Assembly: GCA_028708585.1 (NCBI GenBank)
Contig: JAQVYO010000008.1
Coordinates: 1-19,988 of the forward strand
DNA: 19,988 nt
Source of the DNA: Oscillospiraceae bacterium
GTDB lineage: Bacteria; Bacillota; Clostridia; Oscillospirales; Oscillospiraceae
Reading direction: 5' to 3'
Below the pieces are notes generated by a model, which was not told where the DNA came from, made no database searches, and saw only the letters and a list, made by a program, of their open reading frames with translations. A program made the translations under genes and the position numbers. Shown here one piece after another: positions 1 through 8,840 of the stretch (the stretch's first letter is position 1; every line of letters starts with the position of its first letter).

Positions 1-810
1 ATTGCCCTTGCAAAAAAGGAAACCCTGGTTTGCGCGGGGGAGCTGGTAATGAAACGGGCCAGCGCGTCCGGCGCGCAGATCCTGCCAGTGGATTCGGAAC
101 ATTCCGCCTTTTTTCAGTGTTTGGAGGGCAATCGGGACAAGGGGGCAGTTAAACGGATGCTGCTCACTGCTTCCGGCGGCCCCTTTTTTGGTATGACTCG
201 GGCTCAATTGGAGACGGTAACAAAACAGCAGGCGCTTCGTCACCCAAATTGGAGTATGGGGCCGAAGATTACCATCGATTCCGCGACTTTAATGAATAAA
301 GGACTGGAGTTCATTGAGGCGATGCATTTGTTCGGGGTAACTCCCGGAGAAATTACAATTTTAATTCACCGGGAAAGCGTCATTCATTCTATGATAGAAT
401 ACCAAGACGGTTCCGTGATTGCCCAGATGGCAGAGCCGGATATGCGGCTCCCCATCCAATATGCTTTGACCTATCCGAGACGGCTGCCTTCTTTGACGAA
501 AGGCCCTGACTTTTTTTCGTTAAAACCTTTGACATTTGCAAAGCCCGATTTGGAAACGTTCAGGTGCTTGAAGCTTGCACTGCAGGCAGCAGAAACGGGC
601 GGGACGGCGTGTACCGTCTTAAATGCAGCCAATGAAGTGGCCGTTTCTTCGTTCCTCGAAGGGAAGTGCCGCTTTTTAGACATTGAGCGCATTGTTGGGG
701 AAACGGTTTCTTTGATTGCCCCATCGGAGATATCCGGCCTTTCCTCCGTCTTGGAGGCGGACCGAGCGGCCCGGGAGGCGGCCGTATCCTGCCTAAAAAG
801 GGAAAATTAA
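1..810 (+). CDS. dxr: 1-deoxy-D-xylulose 5-phosphate reductoisomerase, 5'-truncated by the window edge
   Basis: Converts 1-deoxy-D-xylulose 5-phosphate to 2-C-methyl-D-erythritol 4-phosphate with NADPH, the first committed step of the MEP isoprenoid pathway, in the cytosol. The frame is open from base 1, so the start and the N-terminal NADPH-binding part (roughly 110 residues by family length) lie upstream; 269 residues are visible. Family landmarks in order: ALAKKETLVCAGELVM, VDSEHSAFFQ, LTASGGPFFG, PNWSMGPKITIDSATLMNKG, HRESVIHSMIEY, MAEPDMRLPIQYAL and, near the C-terminus, NAANEVAVSSFL. The usual ANKE signature reads AKKE here. An internal ATG at 49 should not be taken as the start, because conserved DXR sequence precedes it. 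rseP follows after 102 nt, and ispG of the same pathway lies further down, which fits a lipid/isoprenoid gene cluster. Confidence 0.96.
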   Translation: MALAKKETLVCAGELVMKRASASGAQILPVDSEHSAFFQCLEGNRDKGAVKRMLLTASGGPFFGMTRAQLETVTKQQALRHPNWSMGPKITIDSATLMNKGLEFIEAMHLFGVTPGEITILIHRESVIHSMIEYQDGSVIAQMAEPDMRLPIQYALTYPRRLPSLTKGPDFFSLKPLTFAKPDLETFRCLKLALQAAETGGTACTVLNAANEVAVSSFLEGKCRFLDIERIVGETVSLIAPSEISGLSSVLEADRAAREAAVSCLKREN

Positions 811-859
811 GGCTTGGCACCTGGTTTCCATGTATAGGATCAGGTAAAAGACCATATCA

Positions 860-895
860 ATAAAAAAGAAAATTTCCATAAAAAAGTAAATTTCC
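860..895 (+). repeat. Tandem 18-bp direct repeat (two copies)
   Basis: Two adjacent 18-nt units, 860-877 and 878-895, read ATAAAAAAGWAAATTTCC and differ only at one A/T position. They fill the dxr-rseP spacer and end eight bases before the rseP Shine-Dalgarno (903-909). Slippage duplication is the simplest origin; a regulatory role cannot be judged from sequence alone. Confidence 0.85.
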
Positions 896-912
896 ATTCT
901 GTGAGGTGACCT

Positions 913-1980
913 ATGGTTTATATCATTGCTGCCGTTTTGATGTTTGGCATTTTAATCGCTATCCATGAGTTGGGGCATTTTTTAACGGCAAAATCCCTTG
1001 GCGTTCGTGTCAATGAGTTTTCCATTGGCATGGGGCCTGTTCTCTGGAAGAAACAGAAAAAAGAAACGCAATATTCCTTGCGAGCGTTTCCCGTCGGCGG
1101 TTTTTGTGCCATGGAAGGGGAGGACGAATTGTCCAACGACCCGCATTCCTTTACCAGCCAGCCTATCTGGAAGCGGGTTATGATCTTATTTGCAGGATCT
1201 GGCATGAATTTTTTAGCTGGATTTCTGATTCTTCTGGTTTTATTTAGCCAGGCAGAAGTTTACAGGCTCCCGATTATTTCCGGTTTTGCGGATGGCTTTC
1301 CCTTACAGTCGCAGCAGGGGCTTATGGTGGGCGATGAAATTCTGAAAATCAACGGGGAGCCGGTTTATATTTACAGTGACGTTGCGCTTCTTTTCAGCAG
1401 GAGCGGCAGCGAAAAAGACATGGATTTGGTTGTTTTGAGGGATGGAAAAAAGATGACCCTGAACAACTTTCCCCTGAGGCAGCGGGAATACACGGTGGAC
1501 GGCAAAACCCAGATGCGATATGGCATTAATTTTACCCAAGCAGAGCCGACGTTGGGAGGCTGGCTGCACGAAGCCTGGTTCAATGCGGTAGACTTTGTCC
1601 GGCTGGTGAGAATGGGCCTTACCGATTTGATTTCCGGAACGGCGGGATTCAAAGATCTTTCCGGCCCCATCGGGATTGTAGGCGCTATCAGCCAGGTAGG
1701 AGAGCAATCCGATTCCGCGGGGGATGCGGCGCGCAACATTTTTTACTTTGCGGCGCTGATTGCCGTCAACCTGGCGGTGATGAACCTGCTGCCCATTCCT
1801 GCGCTGGACGGCGGGCGGATTTTCTTTCTGCTGGTTTCCAGTCTCATTACATTGGTTACCCGAAGGACGATTGATCCCAAATATGAAGGGTATATCCATT
1901 TTGCAGGGTTTATTTGCATGATTGGCCTTATGGTGGTGGTTGCGTTCAATGACATCATAAGGATATTTGGATCTGCGTGA
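913..1980 (+). CDS. rseP: Site-2 intramembrane zinc metalloprotease, RseP/RasP family
   Basis: A polytopic membrane protease of the S2P family (355 aa) that cleaves transmembrane segments such as anti-sigma factors and signal peptide remnants. The first membrane helix carries the zinc site HELGH (H18, E19, H22). A single PDZ-like domain occupies roughly residues 115-200, with the typical GDEILKINGEPV stretch. The C-terminal membrane part contains NLLPIPALDGGRIFF, whose D299 is the expected third zinc ligand, and the protein ends in a last helix. Length is normal for the Gram-positive family. The start is supported by GAGGTGA at 903-909. Neighbours dxr and ispG are the usual ones in Bacillota. 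Which anti-sigma factor it cleaves cannot be told from this window. Confidence 0.95.
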   Translation: MVYIIAAVLMFGILIAIHELGHFLTAKSLGVRVNEFSIGMGPVLWKKQKKETQYSLRAFPVGGFCAMEGEDELSNDPHSFTSQPIWKRVMILFAGSGMNFLAGFLILLVLFSQAEVYRLPIISGFADGFPLQSQQGLMVGDEILKINGEPVYIYSDVALLFSRSGSEKDMDLVVLRDGKKMTLNNFPLRQREYTVDGKTQMRYGINFTQAEPTLGGWLHEAWFNAVDFVRLVRMGLTDLISGTAGFKDLSGPIGIVGAISQVGEQSDSAGDAARNIFYFAALIAVNLAVMNLLPIPALDGGRIFFLLVSSLITLVTRRTIDPKYEGYIHFAGFICMIGLMVVVAFNDIIRIFGSA

Positions 1981-2092
1981 CGATAGATCCATTGAAGGGC
2001 TGCTGAGACCGCATATGCAACGAAAGATCCCAGCCTGCTCTTCCCGTTTTCAGCATGGGAAAAGGTGATGGAAGCGGAGGAAGGAGAAGCAT

Positions 2093-3130
2093 ATGACAAG
2101 GAAGATTATGGTGGGAGGCGTCCTCATAGGCGGGGGCGCCCCCGTTACCATTCAGTCTATGTGCAATACAAAGACGGATGACGTAGCCGCTACGGTTGCT
2201 CAAATCCATGACCTTGAGGCGGAGGGATGTGAGATTGTCCGCCTGGCAGTGCCGGATTTCAGCTCCGCCCAGGCAATTGCAAGAATAAAAGAACGCATTC
2301 AAATTCCGCTGGTGGCCGACATTCATTTTGATTGGCGTCTGGCTTTGGAGGCGGTAGCAGCCGGAGCAGATAAAATTCGCATTAATCCGGGCAATATCGG
2401 GGGGCCGGACAAGGTTCAGGCGGTGGCGGAAGCTTGTGACTCCAAAGGAGTTCCCATCCGGATTGGCGTCAACGGGGGTTCGCTGGAGGACTCGATTTTG
2501 CGCAAATACGGCGGTGTGACGGCGGACGCGCTGGTGGAGAGCGCGCTGAAGGAGATTGCACTCTTAGAGCAGTTTGACTTTAAAAATATCTGTGTGTCCG
2601 TTAAAACTTCCAGCGTTCCGATGACAATAGAAGCTTACAGCATGTTATCCCGGAAAACAGATTACCCGCTGCATTTAGGCGTCACGGAAAGCGGCACGCC
2701 GAAAATGGGGCTGTTGAAATCCGCCATGGGTATTGGCGGCTTGTTATGCATGGGGATTGGGGATACCATTCGGGTTTCTTTAACCGCTTCTCCGGTGGCG
2801 GAGGTGCGAGCGGCAAAACAGATTTTGCAGGCGGCAGGCCTGCGGAAAACGGGGCCTGAGCTGATATCCTGCCCTACCTGCGGGAGAACCAGGATTGATC
2901 TCATCAGACTTGCAAACGAAGTGGAGCGCCGTCTGGAGGGATGCGGCAAAAATATTACCGTTGCCGTGATGGGATGTGTGGTAAACGGGCCGGGTGAAGC
3001 CGCCGCCGCCGACGTGGGTATCGCGGGGGGCGTTGGAACCGGAATTTTGTTCCGGAAGGGCAAAAAATTGAAAACGGTACCTCAAGACCAGCTGGTAGAC
3101 CAGCTGATGGAACTGATTGAATCGCTGTAG
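2093..3130 (+). CDS. ispG: 4-hydroxy-3-methylbut-2-en-1-yl diphosphate synthase (flavodoxin), IspG/GcpE
   Basis: Converts the cyclic diphosphate MEcPP to HMBPP, the penultimate MEP-pathway step, using a [4Fe-4S] cluster. The 345-residue protein starts with the TIM-barrel part (VTIQSMCNTKTDDV, VADIHFDWRLALEA, KIRINPGNIGG, GVTESGT). It ends with the cluster domain: CPTCGRT gives C260 and C263, and MGCVVNGPGE gives C295 and E302, the expected three cysteines and glutamate. It is the compact bacterial form without the extra plant-type domain. A long purine-rich ribosome site (GGAGGAAGGAG) precedes the ATG. polC starts only 9 nt after the stop, so the two are almost certainly co-transcribed. Confidence 0.96.
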   Translation: MTRKIMVGGVLIGGGAPVTIQSMCNTKTDDVAATVAQIHDLEAEGCEIVRLAVPDFSSAQAIARIKERIQIPLVADIHFDWRLALEAVAAGADKIRINPGNIGGPDKVQAVAEACDSKGVPIRIGVNGGSLEDSILRKYGGVTADALVESALKEIALLEQFDFKNICVSVKTSSVPMTIEAYSMLSRKTDYPLHLGVTESGTPKMGLLKSAMGIGGLLCMGIGDTIRVSLTASPVAEVRAAKQILQAAGLRKTGPELISCPTCGRTRIDLIRLANEVERRLEGCGKNITVAVMGCVVNGPGEAAAADVGIAGGVGTGILFRKGKKLKTVPQDQLVDQLMELIESL

Positions 3131-3139
3131 GAGAGTAGA

Positions 3140-6100
3140 ATGAACGAACCAAAAAGATACGCTTTTTTAGATGTCTTTTCCGACCAAATCCCCCAGGGAG
3201 AACTTCGGAAGGCGCTGAAAGCGGTTTCTGTTTTATCCATAAGAATCACAAGGGAACAGCGGCGTATGAATGTGATTCTGGAGCATCCGCTTTCTTCGCC
3301 CATCCGGGAACAAGCGGAGGCATTTTTGACTGAGGCATATGATCTGCGAGAGGTAACCATACAGGGCGCGGCGGCGGAAACGGACGGCGCGCTTTTTGAA
3401 TGGCTGAAAGAACGTTTTGTTCAGGTATTCCCCCCGGCGTCCGCTTTGCTGTGCAAGGCCCGGTTGGAGGAGCGGGACGGCCGCTTTGTCCTCCGTCTTC
3501 CTGACCCGGGGCGTGAGCTGCTGTCCACTTGCCTCCCTAGCGTGGAAAAAGAACTTTGGAGCCGAATCGGCAGAGAATCGCCGCTGATTTTGGAAGCGAT
3601 AAACCCGGAAAACAAACAAACAGTTTTCCAAAAGAGCGAGGAATTGCGCCGGAAGGCCATTTTAAAAAGCGCGGCTGCTGTCAAGAAACCAGCAGGGAAG
3701 AAAAACGGCAAGAAAGCCATTTATGGCAGGGTGGTTCAAAAGGAGCCTGTTTCCATGGAGAGCCTGCACCTGGATCTGGGTACTGTGACGGTTCAGGGCC
3801 GTGTGTTTGCCGTGCATCACAAAGAACTCAAAAAACGGGGGGCGTCTATCATTTCGTTTGATATGACAGACGATACGGGATCGGTCCGCGTAACAAAATT
3901 TATGCTGGATGAGGAAGCACGGCCGATTGTTCAAGGTGTAAAGCGGGGCCAATATTTGACCGTGCAGGGCAGGCTCAACCTCAATCGTTTTGACAATGAT
4001 ATGGTGCTGGAGCCCATGAACATTTTTGAAAGCGAAGGCCCCCATAGGGAGGATATGGGAACGGAAAGGCGCGTGGAGCTGCACCTTCATACCCGCTATT
4101 CCGCGATGGACGGTCTGACCGATGTGAAGAAGGCGGTGGAACGCGCCGTAAGATGGGGACATAAAGCCATTGCCATTACGGACCACGGAGTGGTGCAGGC
4201 GTTCCCGGACGCCGCTCAGGCAGCCAAGGGAAAGGATATTAAGATACTTTATGGCATGGAAGCCTATTACATAGATGATGTGGCAAGCCATCAGGCAGTA
4301 CACGGAAACGCAAAAGAATCATTTGAAGGAGAATATGTTTGCTTTGACCTCGAAACCACCGGGTTGCTGCCGAGCAAAGATGAAATTACGGAAATCGGCG
4401 CAGTGGTTCTCCGAAACGGACAGGTGGAGGAGCGGTATCACACCTATGTGAATCCAAAGCGCCCATTGCCCCGGGAAATTTCAAGACTTACCGGCATTAC
4501 GGACGATATGCTAAAAGATGCTCCAACGCTGGAAGAGGCGCTTCCTCAGTTTTTTGACTTTGTGGGCGGACGGGTTTTGGCGGCCCATAACGCTGATTTC
4601 GATATTTCCTTTTTGGAAGAGGGGTGTCTGAAACTAAGCATGCCTTTTGCGGTAACCTATTTGGATACGCTGATTCTTTCTCGGATTTTACTGCCCCATT
4701 TATCCAAATATAAATTAAACGTGGTGGCGGAACATTTGAAACTGCCGTCTTTCACACATCACCGGGCCACGGATGATGCGGCCACGGTCGCCTATATGCT
4801 GATGGCCTTGTTCCCCCTACTGCGGAAACAGGGGGCCGCGCGCTTAGAGGAAATCAATGGTGTTCTGGCTGGCTTAAAAGGAAAAGCGGATAATCACCCA
4901 AGGCATTTGACAATTTTGGCCCAAAATCAAACAGGGCTGCGGAACCTGTATCAGCTGGTATCCATGGCCCATCTGAAGCATTTCCGCCGCGTTCCGGTGA
5001 TTCCCAGGAGCCTTTTATCCGTCCATCGGGAAGGGCTTTTGCTTGGCTCGGCCTGTGAAAATGGGGAACTGTTTCGTGCCATTACTGGCCGGAAGAATCA
5101 GGCACAACTGCGTAGGATTGCGTCATTTTATGATTTTTTGGAAATTATGCCTCTTTGTAATAATTATTTTATGCTGGACAATGGTATGGCGGAAAGCGAA
5201 GAAGAACTAAAAGAATTCAATGAGACGGTAGTCCAATTGGGAAAAGAACTGAAAAAGCCGGTGGCAGCCACTGGAGACGTGCATTTTTTGGACCCGGAGG
5301 ATGAGATCCACCGGAGGATTTTGCTTGCCTCCAAAAAATTTGAAGACGCCGACCGAAGCCTTCCGCTGTATTTTAAAACCACAGATGAAATGTTGGAGGA
5401 ATTTTCTTACTTGGGAGAGGACGTGGCCAGGGAAGTGGTGATTACGGCCCCCAACCGAATCGCCGATCTGTGCGATTCGGTGCAGCCGCTGCCCCAGGGC
5501 CTGTTTGCTCCGAAAATGGAAGGGGCGGAGGAGGAATTGAGGTCCATTGTCTGGGGGAGAGCCAAAGAGCTTTATGGCGATCCACCGCCGCCCGAGGTTT
5601 CCACACGCCTGGAAACGGAGCTGAAGGACATCATCGGTTCCGGATATGCAGTGATTTACATGACGGCGCAAAAACTGGTTTCGAAATCTTTGGAGGATGG
5701 ATATTTGGTTGGTTCCCGCGGATCGGTCGGTTCTTCTTTGGTGGCGTTTATGGCGGGAATTACAGAAGTGAATGCGCTGTCTCCCCATTACCGCTGTCCC
5801 AATTGCAAGCACTCTGAATTTTTACTTGAGAGTACATATGGATGCGGCGCGGACATGCCGGATAAAAATTGTCCTGTCTGCGGTGTAAAGTATGAAAAAG
5901 ATGGGTTTCAAATTCCATTTGAAACTTTTTTGGGATTTGGAGGGGACAAGCTGCCTGATATTGACCTGAATTTTTCCGGGGAATATCAAGCCAAGGCACA
6001 CCGGCATACCTTTGACCTATTTGGTGAACATCATGTTTTTCGCGCGGGAACCATTGGAACGGTGGCGGAAAAGACGGCCTTCGGTTTCGTGAAAAAATAT

Positions 6101-7375
6101 CTGGAGGAACGGGGAAAAACCGTTTCCAGCGCGGAGGAAAACCGGCTGGTCCAAGGATGTGTGGGTGTCAAACGCACAACGGGCCAGCACCCCGGGGGCT
6201 TGGTAGTGGTCCCCAGGGATAAGGAAATTTACGATTTCTGCCCGGTTCAGCATCCGGCGGACGACACCGGAACGGATATCATCACCACTCACTTTGAATA
6301 TCACTCTATGGAATCCAATCTATTAAAATTGGATCTTCTGGGCCATGATGATCCCACGATGATCCGCATGCTGCAGGATTTGACCGGCGTGGACCCCCGG
6401 AAAATTCCGCTGGACGACCCCGGAACCAGAAGCATTTTTACATCTTCTAAGGTACTCGGGTTTGAAAATGATCCGATTTTAGGCCCTACCGGCGCCTGCG
6501 CCATTCCGGAATTCGGCACCCGGTTTGTCCGGGGAATGCTGTTGGATACCATGCCGACCCAATTTGACACGCTGGTGCGTATTTCCGGTTTCTCTCATGG
6601 CACCGACGTCTGGCTTGGAAATGCAAGAGAATATATTTTGTCCGGCACCGCCGGTGTAAACGAAGTCATCGGCTGCCGGGACGATATTATGCTTTATCTC
6701 ATCCGCTGCGGACTGGATGAACGTCTGTCCTTTCAGATCATGGAGGCGGTGCGAAAAAACAAGCCGCTGCAGCCAGAGTGGATTGACGCTATGAAAAACG
6801 GCGGGGTGCCTCAGTGGTATATTGATTCCTGCAACAAAATTCAGTATCTGTTTCCCAAAGCTCATGCGGTGGCCTATGTGGTTATGGCCTTCCGCATTGC
6901 ATGGTTTAAGGTGCATCGGCCGCTGGCCTTTTATGCCGCCTATTTTACCATTCGGGCCAAAGCGTTTGACGCCGCTTTCATGACCCGTGGAATGGAAACG
7001 GTAAAAGCAAAAATGAAAGAACTGGAACGGCGGAAAGACCTCACCGCGGTGGAAGAAGAGATGATGGTAACTTTGGAGGTCTGCTATGAATTCTATCTGC
7101 GCGGGTTTACCTTTCAGGATGTCAGCCTTTACCGGTCGGACGCGGTCCGATTTTTAATGGACGGCAATAGTCTGATTCCGCCCTTCGTGGCTATCAGCGG
7201 CCTGGGGGAGACGGCAGCCAGAAACATTGTGGAATGCAGGGGAGACCGGAAATTTATCTCGGTGGAGGAGTTTTCCGCCGCATGCCCTAAAGTATCCAAG
7301 ACACATATCGAACAGCTGCGGGCGCTGGGCGCGCTGGACGGTATGCCGGATACCAGTCAGATAACGCTTTTTTAA
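3140..7375 (+). CDS. polC: DNA polymerase III alpha subunit, Gram-positive PolC type
   Basis: The replicative, proofreading DNA polymerase of low-GC Gram-positives (1411 aa). Domain order seen: N-terminal domain (about 1-200); OB fold (about 210-300); PHP domain beginning with HLHTRYSAMDG (H315, H317); an inserted DEDD 3'-5' exonuclease with CFDLETTG (D403, E405) and a late H541/D545; the second half of PHP; then the C-family polymerase. The polymerase has a four-cysteine zinc knuckle (C886, C889, C911, C914), LPDIDLNFSGEYQ with catalytic D940 and D942, and TTGQHPGG. A helix-hairpin-helix-like ISGLGETAARNI lies near 1350. The protein ends in SQITLF, which resembles a C-terminal beta-clamp-binding motif. 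The Shine-Dalgarno AGGAGAG overlaps the ispG stop codon. The gene ends just before a strong terminator. Confidence 0.98.
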   Translation: MNEPKRYAFLDVFSDQIPQGELRKALKAVSVLSIRITREQRRMNVILEHPLSSPIREQAEAFLTEAYDLREVTIQGAAAETDGALFEWLKERFVQVFPPASALLCKARLEERDGRFVLRLPDPGRELLSTCLPSVEKELWSRIGRESPLILEAINPENKQTVFQKSEELRRKAILKSAAAVKKPAGKKNGKKAIYGRVVQKEPVSMESLHLDLGTVTVQGRVFAVHHKELKKRGASIISFDMTDDTGSVRVTKFMLDEEARPIVQGVKRGQYLTVQGRLNLNRFDNDMVLEPMNIFESEGPHREDMGTERRVELHLHTRYSAMDGLTDVKKAVERAVRWGHKAIAITDHGVVQAFPDAAQAAKGKDIKILYGMEAYYIDDVASHQAVHGNAKESFEGEYVCFDLETTGLLPSKDEITEIGAVVLRNGQVEERYHTYVNPKRPLPREISRLTGITDDMLKDAPTLEEALPQFFDFVGGRVLAAHNADFDISFLEEGCLKLSMPFAVTYLDTLILSRILLPHLSKYKLNVVAEHLKLPSFTHHRATDDAATVAYMLMALFPLLRKQGAARLEEINGVLAGLKGKADNHPRHLTILAQNQTGLRNLYQLVSMAHLKHFRRVPVIPRSLLSVHREGLLLGSACENGELFRAITGRKNQAQLRRIASFYDFLEIMPLCNNYFMLDNGMAESEEELKEFNETVVQLGKELKKPVAATGDVHFLDPEDEIHRRILLASKKFEDADRSLPLYFKTTDEMLEEFSYLGEDVAREVVITAPNRIADLCDSVQPLPQGLFAPKMEGAEEELRSIVWGRAKELYGDPPPPEVSTRLETELKDIIGSGYAVIYMTAQKLVSKSLEDGYLVGSRGSVGSSLVAFMAGITEVNALSPHYRCPNCKHSEFLLESTYGCGADMPDKNCPVCGVKYEKDGFQIPFETFLGFGGDKLPDIDLNFSGEYQAKAHRHTFDLFGEHHVFRAGTIGTVAEKTAFGFVKKYLEERGKTVSSAEENRLVQGCVGVKRTTGQHPGGLVVVPRDKEIYDFCPVQHPADDTGTDIITTHFEYHSMESNLLKLDLLGHDDPTMIRMLQDLTGVDPRKIPLDDPGTRSIFTSSKVLGFENDPILGPTGACAIPEFGTRFVRGMLLDTMPTQFDTLVRISGFSHGTDVWLGNAREYILSGTAGVNEVIGCRDDIMLYLIRCGLDERLSFQIMEAVRKNKPLQPEWIDAMKNGGVPQWYIDSCNKIQYLFPKAHAVAYVVMAFRIAWFKVHRPLAFYAAYFTIRAKAFDAAFMTRGMETVKAKMKELERRKDLTAVEEEMMVTLEVCYEFYLRGFTFQDVSLYRSDAVRFLMDGNSLIPPFVAISGLGETAARNIVECRGDRKFISVEEFSAACPKVSKTHIEQLRALGALDGMPDTSQITLF

Positions 7376-7378
7376 TCC

Positions 7379-7429
7379 ATCAAGAATGGGGATTCAATCC
7401 AAAAGGTTTGCGTCCCCATTCTTGATTTT
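7379..7429 (+). terminator. Rho-independent terminator of the dxr-polC cluster
   Basis: A perfect 14-bp inverted repeat, ATCAAGAATGGGGA (7379-7392) with its complement at 7413-7426, encloses a 20-nt loop and is followed by a TTTT run. It starts four bases after the polC stop codon. Confidence 0.9.
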
Positions 7430-7434
7430 CCCGG

Positions 7435-7461
7435 AAAAGCTGCTGTTTTGCGAGCTTTTTT
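7435..7461 (+). terminator. Weak second hairpin with T run downstream of polC
   Basis: AAAAGCT (7435-7441) pairs with AGCTTTT (7453-7459) around an 11-nt loop and merges into a T-rich tail through 7462. It could back up the stronger hairpin just upstream. A shorter 5-bp stem, AGGCG at 7500-7504 with CGCCT at 7513-7517 followed by T5, lies further on and is weaker still. Confidence 0.4.
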
Positions 7462-7600
7462 TCAAGCGGCAGATTTCCTGTACAGCAAAGCGTGATTCTA
7501 GGCGAAAATAGGCGCCTTTTTCTGGGGAGGTCGCCGTCTTTTTGCCGGTTTTTTATCTCCTTCGCGGCAAAACTTTGGCGTGTTCCGCATGCAATAATTC

Positions 7601-7629
7601 TTGACTTTTATCTGGTGCCATGTTACCGT
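7601..7629 (+). promoter_or_regulatory. Candidate sigma-A promoter of the his operon
   Basis: TTGACT at 7601-7606 is separated by 17 nt from TACCGT at 7624-7629, with an extended -10 TG at 7621-7622. The -35 is good and the -10 is weak. It lies 36 nt upstream of the hisZ start and is the best candidate in the 289-nt polC-hisZ interval. I saw no T-box antiterminator sequence in that interval. The rest of the interval holds only the terminator hairpins. Confidence 0.4.
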
Positions 7630-7664
7630 ATTAATGTATTAAAGAAATTGAAGGGGGCGACTTC

Positions 7665-8840
7665 TTGCAGTATACCGTCAATACCCCGGAAGGGACTAAG
7701 GACAGGCTGTTTGGGGAATGCCGGGAGCGGCGGCGTGTGCAGTCGGCGCTGACTCGCCTGTTTCAGAGCCGGGGATACAGTGAGGTTATCACGCCGGAGG
7801 TGGAATACTACGAGCTGTTTATCCGTTCTGGAAATCCGCTTCCTCAAGAGAGCTGTTTAAAAATGATTGACCGTAACGGAAAAATTCTTGTGATGCGGCC
7901 GGACTGCACCGCACCCATTGCCCGGGTTGCGGCCACCACGCTGCAAAACGAGCCGCTGCCGCAGCGGTTTTATTATAATCAGACCATTTTCCGCTCTGGG
8001 AAGGCGCATTCCGGCTCCAGCAGCGAAATTGTCCAATGCGGCGTAGAACTAATCGGCGCGCCGGGGCAAAAGGCAGATGCAGAAGTTCTGGCGTTGGCGG
8101 TGGATGGCCTTTCCAGCTGTGGCCTTTCCGGTTTCCATATTGAGCTGGGGCATGTGGGCTTGTTTCGTGCTCTTACCAGTGCGCTGGGCGCCAGTGAGGA
8201 AACAGTGGAGCGGATGCGCGTTTTTTTGGAGGAAAAAAATTTTGCCGCTTTGGATGACCTTTTGGAACCATATGGAAACCGGGCGGGCTGCGCCGCTTTG
8301 CGGCGCTTGGCATATCTTTTCGGCGGGACTGAAGTATTGGATGAAGCAAGGGCGCTGGCCGGAGAAGTGGGCGCAGCTCCGCTTCGTTACCTGGAATCGG
8401 TTTACAGGCATCTGGAGCAGGCGGGGCTTGGGAACCGGGTGCGATTTGATTTGGGTCTCGCCCATGAGCTTGAATATTACACCGGCTTAGTATTCCGGGG
8501 GTATACAGAAGGAGCGGGAGGCGCGGTTTTATCCGGCGGCCGGTATGATTCGCTTCTGTCCGCATTTGGCCGTGGCGCTCCCGCCATCGGATTTGCCGTC
8601 AATGTGGATGCGGTGGTGGAAACCCTTCCGCCGGTGGAACTTCCCCGGCGGAAGACGCTGATCCATTATGAGGCGGGGCAGATCCGAAGAGCATGGGATA
8701 CGATGGAGAAGATGGAACCCGGGACTTGTGAACTGTCCTCCTGCGGCACGCTGGAGGAAACCGTGCGGCTTGCCCGCGAAAAAGGAGCGAGCCGGGTGCT
8801 GATTTTAGAAGATGAGAAAGAGCGGGTGATGACACTGTGA
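7665..8840 (+). CDS. hisZ: ATP phosphoribosyltransferase regulatory subunit HisZ
   Basis: A histidyl-tRNA-synthetase paralogue (391 aa) that lacks tRNA charging. It forms a complex with the short HisG and is needed for its activity and histidine feedback. Class II synthetase-like features: PEGTKD near the N-terminus, a motif-2-like MRPDCTAPIARVA (from M77) leading to RFYYNQTIFRS, and the ELEYYTGLVFRGY and LSGGRYDSLL stretches around 270-300. The anticodon-binding domain of true HisRS is replaced by a short C-terminal part. Pairing with a 214-residue HisG directly downstream confirms HisZ rather than HisS. The start is TTG, supported by AAGGGGG at 7651-7657. The stop overlaps the hisG start (GTGA), implying translational coupling. 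It is the first gene of the his operon. Confidence 0.93.
   Translation: MQYTVNTPEGTKDRLFGECRERRRVQSALTRLFQSRGYSEVITPEVEYYELFIRSGNPLPQESCLKMIDRNGKILVMRPDCTAPIARVAATTLQNEPLPQRFYYNQTIFRSGKAHSGSSSEIVQCGVELIGAPGQKADAEVLALAVDGLSSCGLSGFHIELGHVGLFRALTSALGASEETVERMRVFLEEKNFAALDDLLEPYGNRAGCAALRRLAYLFGGTEVLDEARALAGEVGAAPLRYLESVYRHLEQAGLGNRVRFDLGLAHELEYYTGLVFRGYTEGAGGAVLSGGRYDSLLSAFGRGAPAIGFAVNVDAVVETLPPVELPRRKTLIHYEAGQIRRAWDTMEKMEPGTCELSSCGTLEETVRLAREKGASRVLILEDEKERVMTL

Noticed and set aside
3233..4303. Long - strand open frames beneath polC (and similar ones beneath the his genes).
   Set aside because: They are shadows of strongly conserved genes on the + strand and have no start signals or recognisable products.
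7639..7670. T-box-like conserved sequence near GAAGGGGGCGACTTC before hisZ.
   Set aside because: It lacks the AGGGTGGNACCGCG core; the G run is the hisZ ribosome site.
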